From Mediterranea massiliensis (GTDB lineage Bacteria; Bacteroidota; Bacteroidia; Bacteroidales; Bacteroidaceae), in the NCBI RefSeq assembly GCF_900128475.1, contig NZ_LT635836.1, forward strand, positions 1 to 64,000: DNA of 64,000 bases, read 5' to 3'. How positions within the stretch are numbered: the stretch's first letter is position 1; every line of letters begins with the position of its first letter. Positions 7,642 to 15,134 of this stretch are shown in pieces. A model generated the notes under the pieces. That model was not told the origin of the DNA. It saw only the letters and a list, made by a program, of their open reading frames with translations, and made no database searches. The translations under genes were made by a program, and so were the position numbers.

Positions 7642-8184
7642 TTATTTTACCGGCAGTTTCACGCCGAGCACGACACCTGCCCGCAGCAGGTCGGCTCCCT
7701 TTATCATCACGTCGCCCTTCGCCTGCCAGAAGAACACCCATCCCGACCGCAGCACATAGTTGTGTTCGTAGCCGAGGTGGATGCCGCCGAGGAATCTCTT
7801 CGTGTCACTGCCGCCCGATGCCCCGATGCGCAGGTTGCCGTAGTGGTTCCTGCCGCGTACCACGCAGGGCTTGTAGGCCACGCCGAAGCCGTAGGTGCGG
7901 TAGTTCCGCCAGAACGATTCCGGGCAGATATGCCCGCACGTCTCACAGTCTTTCCATTGCAGGTAGCCGTTAGCGAAGAACTCCCAGGCATTGTTGTAGT
8001 TCGTCTCATGTTCGTAGGCAAGGGTCAGATCCATGCCGTTCCGGTACAGCAGCCCGGCTCCGAGCGAGAGCCGTCCGGTGTTCCGCTGTGCCGAAGCTGT
8101 TACAGACAAGGTGAACACGGCCACCGCCAAGGCAAGCAGTCTGTTTCTTGTCCTTCCCTTATTTTTCAATGCTTCACTCATCAT
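7642..8184 (-). CDS. traO: conjugal transfer protein TraO
   Basis: A 180-residue exported protein; a signal peptide ends near the ASAQ at about residue 33. The mature part has alternating aromatic strands (LSLGAGLLYRNGMDLTLAYE, GFGVAYKP, LGGIHLGYEHNYVL) and ends in a strand, typical of an 8-strand outer-membrane barrel and of the TraO family. I start it at the ATG ending at 8184; a TTG two codons earlier is open but has no support. The 40 bases between it and the TraN stop carry repeats of GAATTAAGA. TraO is a conserved member of Bacteroides transfer operons, of undefined biochemical role. Confidence 0.85.
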   Translation of the reverse strand: MMSEALKNKGRTRNRLLALAVAVFTLSVTASAQRNTGRLSLGAGLLYRNGMDLTLAYEHETNYNNAWEFFANGYLQWKDCETCGHICPESFWRNYRTYGFGVAYKPCVVRGRNHYGNLRIGASGGSDTKRFLGGIHLGYEHNYVLRSGWVFFWQAKGDVMIKGADLLRAGVVLGVKLPVK

Positions 8185-8224
8185 TTCCAATTCTTAATTC
8201 GTCACTCTTAATTCTTCATTGACA

Positions 8225-9076
8225 TCATTCCTCCTCCAATAGCGATTGGTCAAACGAATCGGCGGCAAGCACGTCCTCGTAGTCGATGTGCAGGCTGATG
8301 TTGCGCCCGCTGATCTGTTTCTCCGTCATCTCGATGGTCAGCACCTTGTCGTTGGGGAAGGTCATCTTCTTGACGACTATCACATTGCGGTAGCCCCGCT
8401 TGAATGATTTTCCCGGTTCCAGCACCATTGCCGGAGTCAGCTCAATGACCTGCGAATTGGTTGCTTTCGACACCTTCTTGTCAGCGAGCTTCACACGGAT
8501 TTCATCGATGTCAAACCGGATATGGGTCTTGTTCTCTATCGAGAAGTCGATGAAGAAGTAGTCGCCGGCCGCATAGATGTTGTTCAGCCGCATGGTCAGG
8601 CGGTGTGCCTTGCTCGCCACGTTCCGTATCTTGGCCGGGGAGTTCCAGATGCGTCTGGCCAGTCCGGTCATCTCCGCTGTGGACATGGAGACGGTGGGAT
8701 TGTGGTAGGCTTCCCGTTCCGCAGGCAGTATCTCCTTGTCGGTCACGGCTTCCTTCAGCCGGGTAGTATAGAGTAGCGCGTACTGCGTGCGGTAGCGTTC
8801 CGTCACGATGGTGACGATGGCGAGCACTTCGCCGTCCTCGTGTCCGGCCTCCTTGGGCTTCAGGCGGATAATGTTGTCCAATGGCTGGTCACCCGCCACC
8901 TTGTCGGTGGAGATGTCCACCAGTCGGACGGGTTCCGATGCCGTGATGACGGTCGTCACCTGCTCGTTCACGGTGAGCAGCTCCATTTCCTCGTAGGTTT
9001 TCTGGGCTTTTGCCTCGTATGCGGCGCACAGTCCGGCCGCAAGGAGAAACAGGCCCGTCATTCGATGTCTGTTCAT
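8225..9076 (-). CDS. traN: conjugal transfer protein TraN (VirB9-like, DUF4138)
   Basis: A 283-residue periplasmic protein with a signal peptide ending at about residue 24 (EAKAQ). The rest is beta-rich, with the TraN/DUF4138 order: an N-terminal VTTVITASEPVRLVDIS strand pair, a middle helix with STAEMTGLARRIW, and a C-terminal IDFSIENKTHIRFDIDEIRV beta segment. By analogy with VirB9 it would join the inner-membrane TraM to the outer-membrane pore. It begins 12 bases downstream of the methyltransferase, which separates it from traM, an unusual arrangement. Confidence 0.9.
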   Translation of the reverse strand: MNRHRMTGLFLLAAGLCAAYEAKAQKTYEEMELLTVNEQVTTVITASEPVRLVDISTDKVAGDQPLDNIIRLKPKEAGHEDGEVLAIVTIVTERYRTQYALLYTTRLKEAVTDKEILPAEREAYHNPTVSMSTAEMTGLARRIWNSPAKIRNVASKAHRLTMRLNNIYAAGDYFFIDFSIENKTHIRFDIDEIRVKLADKKVSKATNSQVIELTPAMVLEPGKSFKRGYRNVIVVKKMTFPNDKVLTIEMTEKQISGRNISLHIDYEDVLAADSFDQSLLEEE

Positions 9077-9088
9077 GTCTATGCTTTT

Positions 9089-9877
9089 TTATTGTTTATT
9101 CCCGTTGTTCATTCTTTCCCTCTGTTCGCCTTCCTCCCGTATTCGCTGCTCGGCAATTTCGCAATAACTCTTGTCGATTTCGAAGCCGATGTAGTGCCGG
9201 CCTGTCCGCAGGGCGGCGATGGCGGTCGTCCCGGAGCCGATGCAGTTGTCCAACACGAGGTCGCCCTCGTCTGTGTAGGTCCGTATCAGGTATTCTATCA
9301 GGGCTACTGGCTTCTGTGTGGGGTGGTAGAAGGCTCCCTTGCAGTGTTCCTTGGGTACGGATACTACCGATGTCGGGTATTTGTCATCGGCTATGCGCAC
9401 TGGGGCGAGCTTCATGCCACCGTAGCAGCGGTTGGTGAAACCTTCCGTCTTGCGGCGGTCATGGTTCCGTTTTTCGGGCGGGCACGGGGTCATCTGTGGG
9501 TGGTACACCGGCAGTTTCCGGTAGAACACCACGATGTCCTCATGCTGGCGCATGGGCATCCGGTTGGCGTTCAGGTGGCCGCTCACCCTGTCCTTGTGCC
9601 AGACGAGGTTGTATCTCCACAGCTTGGGCTGTGACAATACCAGTTCCGCCGTGAACATGCCTTGTGCGAACAGGATGATGGGGCTGTCCGGCTTGGTGAT
9701 TCTCAGGTACTGCTCCCATAAGGGTGCAAGCGGGATTTTTTGGTCCCACCGGGCAGCCCCGTTCTGCCGGTTCAGCACGCCGTAAGGCAGATCCGCAATC
9801 ACGGCATCGACGCTTCGGTCGGCTATCTGCTTCATCCCTTCCAGGCAGTCCATGTGGTATATCTTGTCTTGCTCCAT
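9089..9877 (-). CDS. DNA methyltransferase (adenine-type, DLPY motif)
   Basis: A 262-residue site-specific DNA methyltransferase. Motif IV is DLPY (29-32) near the N-terminus, and the S-adenosylmethionine motif (LDNCIGSGTT, then GFEID) lies near the C-terminus, the beta-class order used by many N6-adenine enzymes. HPTQKP is the usual substrate-side motif before motif I. No restriction enzyme adjoins it. It is embedded between traM and traN with 11- and 12-base gaps, so it is made with the transfer machine; protecting incoming DNA from recipient restriction is the likely use. The start MEQDKIYHMD was chosen because the open frame upstream reads as out-of-frame TraM. Recognition site unknown. 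Confidence 0.88.
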   Translation of the reverse strand: MEQDKIYHMDCLEGMKQIADRSVDAVIADLPYGVLNRQNGAARWDQKIPLAPLWEQYLRITKPDSPIILFAQGMFTAELVLSQPKLWRYNLVWHKDRVSGHLNANRMPMRQHEDIVVFYRKLPVYHPQMTPCPPEKRNHDRRKTEGFTNRCYGGMKLAPVRIADDKYPTSVVSVPKEHCKGAFYHPTQKPVALIEYLIRTYTDEGDLVLDNCIGSGTTAIAALRTGRHYIGFEIDKSYCEIAEQRIREEGEQRERMNNGNKQ

Positions 9878-9888
9878 TTTCGTCTTGT

Positions 9889-11040
9889 CTATTGTTTCTG
9901 GTTTCCGTTTACTAAATACACGAAGGTGCCGTACTTCAGTTTGACCTTGTTCTTCTTGATGGCCTTGCTGATGGCGTTGCTCGTTTTCTGGTAGGCGTTC
10001 TGCACGGCCTGCATTCCCCATTGGGCGAGGTTGTTGCCATAGCCGCCGGTGTTCATGCTCAGGTTGCCCGACATGGCGCTGCTGGCCACGTCCTTGCTCG
10101 TCTCCCGGAACTGGCTTTCCGGCACATACAGTCCTTCCAGCCCGTCGGTGTCGTACAGCGAGAGGCTGACCTTGACCAGCTTGTCACCCACGAGGATGCT
10201 GCTGATGCTGCCTTTCACCCTTCCGGAGGAAAAGCCGCTGACCGTGGCATACAGGTAGGTGCCCTTTCGGAGGGTGCTTCCGTCTATCTCCACATCGTCC
10301 AGCAGGCGCAGCCGCACACGCGAGCCGTCCACGGCCTTGATGTCCTCGTCGATGATGGCCTGGATGAGCTTCGGCTCATCGCTGCTGCGGTCGAGCGTGT
10401 GGAAGTAGTCCGAGGATGCCTTGGCTTTCTTCACCACCTCGCTGGCCTTGTCATTCTCACCGGGAGTTTTCACGGCACGGCTGTCCTCGTCGATGCGGCC
10501 CTCTGCCTGCGGTTCCACTGGTGGTACCTCTGTTTGGGCCGTGTCCTCTTTTGCCGGCGGGGTCACTTCCTGCTGTCCGCGCAGCCTGGCTTCGGCAAGG
10601 GCTTTCTCCAGTTCCGCGAGGGCTTCTTCTTCCCGTTTCTTGGCGTCGGCAGCTTCCGCCGCCATACTCTTTTCCTGTTCGACTTCTCCGAGCAGGGCGA
10701 TGTCGTCATCGGTGTATTTCGATTCATATTCTTCCTTGTTTTCATCGGGTTCGTCCCTTTCAATGTTGTCCACGGCGGTATAGTCCTGTATCCGGCCCCA
10801 TGATTTTGTCATGTTCTCGTACTTGCTGCCTATGCCGTCCCCGTTCTTAAGGGTGGCTTCCGGAAGTTCCGGGTTCAGGAACTCGGTGGTCTGCAGCGTG
10901 GTGTCCTGCACTTCGGCCTTTTCGGTGCGGAACAGGTCGAAGATGAAGTACGACGCGCCGAGCAGCGGCAGGTAGAGGATGGCCGGAAGCATGTACTTCG
11001 GTTGCCTGAAATTGATTTTCTCCAATATGCTCATCGTCAT
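9889..11040 (-). CDS. traM: conjugal transfer protein TraM (VirB10-like)
   Basis: A 383-residue protein with a short cytoplasmic N-terminus, one membrane helix at about 19-37, a charged Glu/Ala/Lys-rich coiled linker (105-175), a Pro-rich stretch, and a conserved C-terminal beta domain from about 225 (HTLDRS through GTYLYATVSGF, VSLSLYDTDGLEGLYVP). This is the TraM family, which spans the periplasm like VirB10. The start at 11040 is set by an ATGA overlap with the upstream gene. A weakly hydrophobic C-terminal segment (TFVYLVNG) closes the protein. Confidence 0.9.
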   Translation of the reverse strand: MTMSILEKINFRQPKYMLPAILYLPLLGASYFIFDLFRTEKAEVQDTTLQTTEFLNPELPEATLKNGDGIGSKYENMTKSWGRIQDYTAVDNIERDEPDENKEEYESKYTDDDIALLGEVEQEKSMAAEAADAKKREEEALAELEKALAEARLRGQQEVTPPAKEDTAQTEVPPVEPQAEGRIDEDSRAVKTPGENDKASEVVKKAKASSDYFHTLDRSSDEPKLIQAIIDEDIKAVDGSRVRLRLLDDVEIDGSTLRKGTYLYATVSGFSSGRVKGSISSILVGDKLVKVSLSLYDTDGLEGLYVPESQFRETSKDVASSAMSGNLSMNTGGYGNNLAQWGMQAVQNAYQKTSNAISKAIKKNKVKLKYGTFVYLVNGNQKQ

Positions 11041-11393
11041 TGTTCTTTTGGTGGTTGTACATACAGCTCGGATGACCGGTGCCTTTCCCGCAGGATGCTG
11101 TCCTGCATCTCGGTGGCTGTCCGCTTTACGGGTTGACGGTGGTACACGACGGTCAGCCGGTAGATGTTCCATGCCAGCCCTGCGGCGACGAAGGCAAATA
11201 CGATGACAAGGAACAGGGTGCGGTGCACGTTGGCAAAGCCCTGCACCTTGGCGGCCGCCTTGTCTATCCGGGTCGCCTTGGCGAACCTGCGCCCGGCATT
11301 CACCTCCCGCTCGTAGCGTTCCTTGTATTTCGGGTCGTTCCTGTCCGGCATCTTCTCGCCGAGCAGCATGCGTCTGAATCCTTTGATGTTCAT
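11037..11393 (-). CDS. small membrane transfer protein, TraL-like
   Basis: A 118-residue protein with a basic N-terminal half (many Lys/Arg up to residue 55), one membrane helix at about 60-78, and a hydrophilic tail ending QPPKEQ. Its place between traK and traM is that of traL (DUF3989) in CTnDOT-type operons; the sequence agrees in size and topology but I cannot confirm the family. It overlaps the traM start by 4 bases. Confidence 0.65.
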   Translation of the reverse strand: MNIKGFRRMLLGEKMPDRNDPKYKERYEREVNAGRRFAKATRIDKAAAKVQGFANVHRTLFLVIVFAFVAAGLAWNIYRLTVVYHRQPVKRTATEMQDSILRERHRSSELYVQPPKEQ

Positions 11394-11406
11394 GGTCGTT
11401 CCTCCT

Positions 11407-12021
11407 TTAATAGTTGTTCTTTGTCTTCTGCTCGATGTCCTTGTTCAGCAGCGTGCGCCAGTTCACGATGAGCAGCCCGTGCGGGTTGTTCTCCGTGCGC
11501 GGCACCCGTTTGAGCTGTCCGGCTGTGACCAGTTCGCGCATCAGGATGTTGCTCCGGCGTTCGATGCGCTGCCGTCCGTAGTAGGTGAACTCCATTTTGG
11601 CTGCATCGAATCGGATGCTGTCGCAGAAGATGGAGAACACCGCGCTCGTTCCGAGAATGTTGCTGTAGAAACCTTTCTCTTTGAGCGTATTATATTGTGC
11701 CAGTCCGGTCTCGTCCACCAGGTACATGGCCTTCTCCATCGTGTAACGGATGTACTTGTCATCCGGCGCAAGGGTGAAAAAGTAATGGTGGAACATTTCG
11801 ACATGGCTCTTGGCCTCGACATCGAGCGTTTCGTCCATCGTGGTCTGGCTGACTAATATCGGCACGTTGCCGTCCAGCACATAGACTTTCTTGTGCGCGT
11901 CCGCGACCATTGTCCGGGCAGTCCAGATGCTCGACACGCTGATGATGACGCATCCCACAAGGAAAGCCGTGCAGACGATGCCTGTCAGCCTGATTTTGTT
12001 CTCCAGATTCTTTATGACCAT
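11407..12021 (-). CDS. traK: conjugal transfer protein TraK (VirB8-like)
   Basis: A 204-residue protein with a short N-terminal basic part, a membrane helix at about 13-33, and a periplasmic domain whose LDGNVPILVSQTTMDETLDVEAKSHVEMFHHYFF pattern is characteristic of Bacteroides TraK, structurally a VirB8-type assembly factor. The C-terminus contains NPHGLLIVNWRTLLN. The start overlaps the preceding 136-residue gene by 10 bases, which suggests coupled translation. Confidence 0.92.
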   Translation of the reverse strand: MVIKNLENKIRLTGIVCTAFLVGCVIISVSSIWTARTMVADAHKKVYVLDGNVPILVSQTTMDETLDVEAKSHVEMFHHYFFTLAPDDKYIRYTMEKAMYLVDETGLAQYNTLKEKGFYSNILGTSAVFSIFCDSIRFDAAKMEFTYYGRQRIERRSNILMRELVTAGQLKRVPRTENNPHGLLIVNWRTLLNKDIEQKTKNNY

Positions 12022-12422
12022 TGCCTGCCTCTTTTTTCGCTGTTCAACCTACGTACATATTCGTCATGCAGCATGGGGATGATGCAGTCCTGCAGCTCGT
12101 CCAGCAGAGGGTCGAAATGTTCGGAGAAGACATGGGTGTAATGCCCCTGCATGAACACATGCACGAACACCCACCAGATGCCGCGTCTGCGCTTGTGCGG
12201 GTTCCTGCAAAGCCTTGCCAGATGCAGGCGGTAGGCGAGGTATTCCACAAGGGGCGAGATGTACCGGTCGTCACACTCGAAACCTTCGTCGAGTTCCTCG
12301 TACTTCCGGTCAAGCGTATGGTTCTCCGGCACTTCCGTAATCTCTTCCTGCATCCGTTTCTCGGCATACCGGCGGAAATTCTCGTCCGCCAGCCATTTCT
12401 CGATTCTTTTCTTGGTTTTCAT
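12012..12422 (-). CDS. uncharacterised soluble transfer-operon protein
   Basis: A 136-residue protein, mostly charged and helical, with no signal peptide or membrane segment. A His/Trp/aromatic patch lies in the middle (RRGIWWVFVHVFMQGHYTHVFSEHF, about 79-103). I do not recognise the family. It is inserted between traJ and traK, overlaps the traK start by 10 bases and begins 50 bases after the traJ stop, so it belongs to the operon. A cytoplasmic accessory of the secretion machine is the simplest guess. Confidence 0.65.
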   Translation of the reverse strand: MKTKKRIEKWLADENFRRYAEKRMQEEITEVPENHTLDRKYEELDEGFECDDRYISPLVEYLAYRLHLARLCRNPHKRRRGIWWVFVHVFMQGHYTHVFSEHFDPLLDELQDCIIPMLHDEYVRRLNSEKRGRQWS

Positions 12423-12472
12423 ATCCTTTTTGTTTTATGATTGATGATAGTTCTTAATGGGTCAGAGTTTCC

Positions 12473-13606
12473 TTATCGCGTCATGGTTCCGATGGCGCCC
12501 GTGGCTGTCATCTTCGCCTGTTGTGCCACGCCCTCACCGAAGTTACGGGTCGAGAAGGCGGTGTCTCCCTCCGGTATCATCCATGCGGCCAAATCCGGCA
12601 CAAGGTTCAGGCATTTCAATGCCACGATGCTCGCCGCCATCAGGTAGCCGGCGGAGAAGAACGAGTTCTGCAGGTAGGCGGCCATCGTCTGCTCGCTCGC
12701 CGTTATCGCCGTCAGGTTCTCCACCTGGATGCACAGCACGATGTCGAACAGGAGCAATACGTAGAAGCCCACGAAGTAGAGCATCGCCCCGTAGAAGTGT
12801 ACCGTCAGATACCTCGTGAGCCACTTCGCCCACGCGCCTTCCCATTTGGGCAGCAGGCTGAAAGCCCACTGTATTGGCCCGAATATCGTCAGCATCCCCA
12901 GCAGGATCTGCTGGCAGTATATCGTCGCCCACCACCCGATACGGAACACCACAAGGGCGATGAGCATGATGATTTTGTCGATGCCCACGACGATGCCGGA
13001 GGTCAGCGAGGTGAACCACAGCTTGGCCGCGTCTTTCTCCATGCTGGTCACTTCGTCCACGCCGGTCTGTTCCATCGTGGCCTCTATCAGGTTCGGGTCG
13101 GATGTTCCGGTATGGGCCACGTCCGCCTGCGCCTGTAGGCTGGTGTACATCGTGTCCCTGACAAAGATGAGTTCCTGCGCTTCCTCGAACTTGTCGCTGA
13201 TTTGCGCGGCTTCCGCCTGGTAGAGGTCGTGGGTGTACGAGCCGATGCAGTTGGGGATGTAGGACAGGAAGTCCAGGAAGCACCAGTTGCTGCCGCTGCC
13301 TGCCATGCCCGTGTCTGCCGGGGGATACCACCAGCAGAGGACCAATGACACGGCCAGCGGCCTGAACAGTTTCATCACGTCCAGAGGCTCGTGCTTGACC
13401 ATCATCTTGTAGGCCATGCCCGCCGTCATGATGATGGCGAACAGGGCGGCGAGTGCCATGCACATCTGCAGGATCCACCAGAATGGCCCTTGCGCCCCGG
13501 TAAACGTGGCATCGGTCAGAAACTCGTTGGTCTGAAAGATGACATCATCTATTTCCTCTTCCAGAAGGTCTATGCCGAAATTCGATAGGATATTTCCGTC
13601 TGCCAT
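12473..13606 (-). CDS. traJ: conjugal transfer protein TraJ (VirB6-like)
   Basis: A 377-residue polytopic inner-membrane protein. Hydrophobic segments appear at about 44-66, 82-94, 204-228, 232-258 and 275-300, plus a later one near 325-345. The conserved TraJ segments include FGPIQWAFSLLPKWEGAW and the following WLTRYLTVHFYGAMLYF. It would form the inner-membrane channel. It starts 13 bases after the upstream exported protein. Confidence 0.92.
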   Translation of the reverse strand: MADGNILSNFGIDLLEEEIDDVIFQTNEFLTDATFTGAQGPFWWILQMCMALAALFAIIMTAGMAYKMMVKHEPLDVMKLFRPLAVSLVLCWWYPPADTGMAGSGSNWCFLDFLSYIPNCIGSYTHDLYQAEAAQISDKFEEAQELIFVRDTMYTSLQAQADVAHTGTSDPNLIEATMEQTGVDEVTSMEKDAAKLWFTSLTSGIVVGIDKIIMLIALVVFRIGWWATIYCQQILLGMLTIFGPIQWAFSLLPKWEGAWAKWLTRYLTVHFYGAMLYFVGFYVLLLFDIVLCIQVENLTAITASEQTMAAYLQNSFFSAGYLMAASIVALKCLNLVPDLAAWMIPEGDTAFSTRNFGEGVAQQAKMTATGAIGTMTR

Positions 13607-13619
13607 TTCCGTTTCTTTT

Positions 13620-14390
13620 TTAGTTCCTGTTCACGGTTTCTTCTCCGTCGCTTCCTCCGCTGCCGCCACCCGTCTGCGAGCCACGCACGGCAAACCGGGA
13701 TTCGTTCCACCGCTCCACGGCATCGCGCAGGATGCTTCCTTTGTCGATAGGCTGTGCTTCTTCTGCGTTCAGCAGTCCCTCCGTCACGGTGGCGTTCTGT
13801 TTCCGGGCGAGGTAGAGGACAAGCGTCCCGTTCTGCCGGGCCACATCCTCGCTGATGCGCAGGTACTCTTTCTTCCGCTGGGCGTTGGGCATGTAGGCAT
13901 CCTTGGTGGCGTTGATGGCGCACTGGTACACCTGATAATATTCTTCCCAACGTTCCCGTTCGTCCGGCGTGCCGCCACACAGGAGGATGCGGTCGATGTT
14001 GCGCCGGAAGCGTTCCATCTGTCCGTTCACCTTGTCGCCCTCAGCGAGCCAGGCCAGATCCACCTGCCTGTCGGCCACGTTCAATGCCTCGACAGCGGCC
14101 CGTTTGACCAGTGCCGAGTCGATGGCTTCCGCCTCGTCCGTCTGGTTGTAGAGGTTCACTCCGGCCAGCGTCCGGAACGACAGCTTGTTCTTCGCCGCCG
14201 CCGTCTTCTTGTACTTGTTGTGCAGCAGCGTGTAGTAGATTTCCGGGGTGAATGCCCCGGTGCCGGTTTCCATCACGGTAATCTGGTTCTGCTTGGGCGA
14301 GTCGTGGTTGTAGGTCACATACTGCGCATGGGCGGCATGTGCCGTCAGGACTGCCGCCGCAAGAAGTGTCATTGTTCGTTTCATGTGCAT
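13620..14390 (-). CDS. exported transfer-operon protein, unknown family
   Basis: A 256-residue protein with a signal peptide ending near the HAQ at about residue 23 and a hydrophilic, largely helical mature part; the C-terminal tail is Gly/Ser-rich (TGGGSGGSDG). Two in-frame ATGs two codons apart could start it (14390 or 14384). Three consecutive exported proteins of this kind lie between the TraG ATPase and TraJ, where CTnDOT-type operons have TraH and TraI. It could be a distant functional counterpart, but no motif proves it. Confidence 0.65.
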   Translation of the reverse strand: MHMKRTMTLLAAAVLTAHAAHAQYVTYNHDSPKQNQITVMETGTGAFTPEIYYTLLHNKYKKTAAAKNKLSFRTLAGVNLYNQTDEAEAIDSALVKRAAVEALNVADRQVDLAWLAEGDKVNGQMERFRRNIDRILLCGGTPDERERWEEYYQVYQCAINATKDAYMPNAQRKKEYLRISEDVARQNGTLVLYLARKQNATVTEGLLNAEEAQPIDKGSILRDAVERWNESRFAVRGSQTGGGSGGSDGEETVNRN

Positions 14391-14408
14391 ATCCTTTTTC
14401 TTTTTTCG

Positions 14409-15134
14409 TTAATAATCCAGTCTTCCGGCACCGCGCCAGCGGCCAAAGGCTCCGTCGATGATTTCCTGACGGCTGCGTGCCTGGTATATCTTTTCTTTCC
14501 AGTAGCCGATGCGTACCTGTATGTATCGCCATGTCTCCATATAGGCACGGTTCAGGTGCCGCTCGATGTCGTCGAGAGAGCCGTTGATGGCTTCCATGAC
14601 CATCAGCAGGTCGGAAGTCGAGCAGGCAGCCGCTCCGGTGGCGTACAGCACAAGGTCGTTGAGCGACTTGTACAACTGTTCCCCGTCATTGGCGATGTCT
14701 TCTATCGCTTTCTTGTTTATCGTGAGTATCAGGAGGTCTTCCGGCTCGGCCTTTCCGCGCTTCAGCACCTTGTCGTTGAACTCGGTCAGCATCTCCTTGT
14801 AATCGCCGATGCGGTCGCTCACAGTCGTATAGGTGTCCTTGGCGTTCAGCACCGTCCGCAGGGACTGGTACATCACGTCGATGACATCAAAGGCGCGTGT
14901 GTACCGGTCAAGGTCCACGTTCAGCTCCTTGTATTCCACGGTAGCGTCCTTGCTGTACTCGTGCAGCAGCTTGTTGCTGTATTCCAGGGTGGAACGTGCC
15001 AGCAGCAGGCTGCGCTGTTTCTTGTGGTCGTTGATGTAGGCTTCCACCGATACGATGTCGAAAGTCCATTGGGCTTTGGCGACATACGGCAGAAGAGCCA
15101 GCAGCAGGAAGGTCAAAGTCAGTCTCTGTCTCAT
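14409..15134 (-). CDS. exported helical transfer-operon protein (TraI/TrbJ-like position)
   Basis: A 241-residue protein with a clear signal peptide (cleavage near AKAQ, residue 22), then an almost wholly helical mature domain with heptad-like spacing. CTnDOT TraI (DUF4141), in the same operon position, is also an exported helical protein of about this size, related to TrbJ/VirB5. The sequence here shares the layout but not obvious motifs. It overlaps the 847-residue gene as ATGA, so translation is probably coupled. Confidence 0.65.
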   Translation of the reverse strand: MRQRLTLTFLLLALLPYVAKAQWTFDIVSVEAYINDHKKQRSLLLARSTLEYSNKLLHEYSKDATVEYKELNVDLDRYTRAFDVIDVMYQSLRTVLNAKDTYTTVSDRIGDYKEMLTEFNDKVLKRGKAEPEDLLILTINKKAIEDIANDGEQLYKSLNDLVLYATGAAACSTSDLLMVMEAINGSLDDIERHLNRAYMETWRYIQVRIGYWKEKIYQARSRQEIIDGAFGRWRGAGRLDY

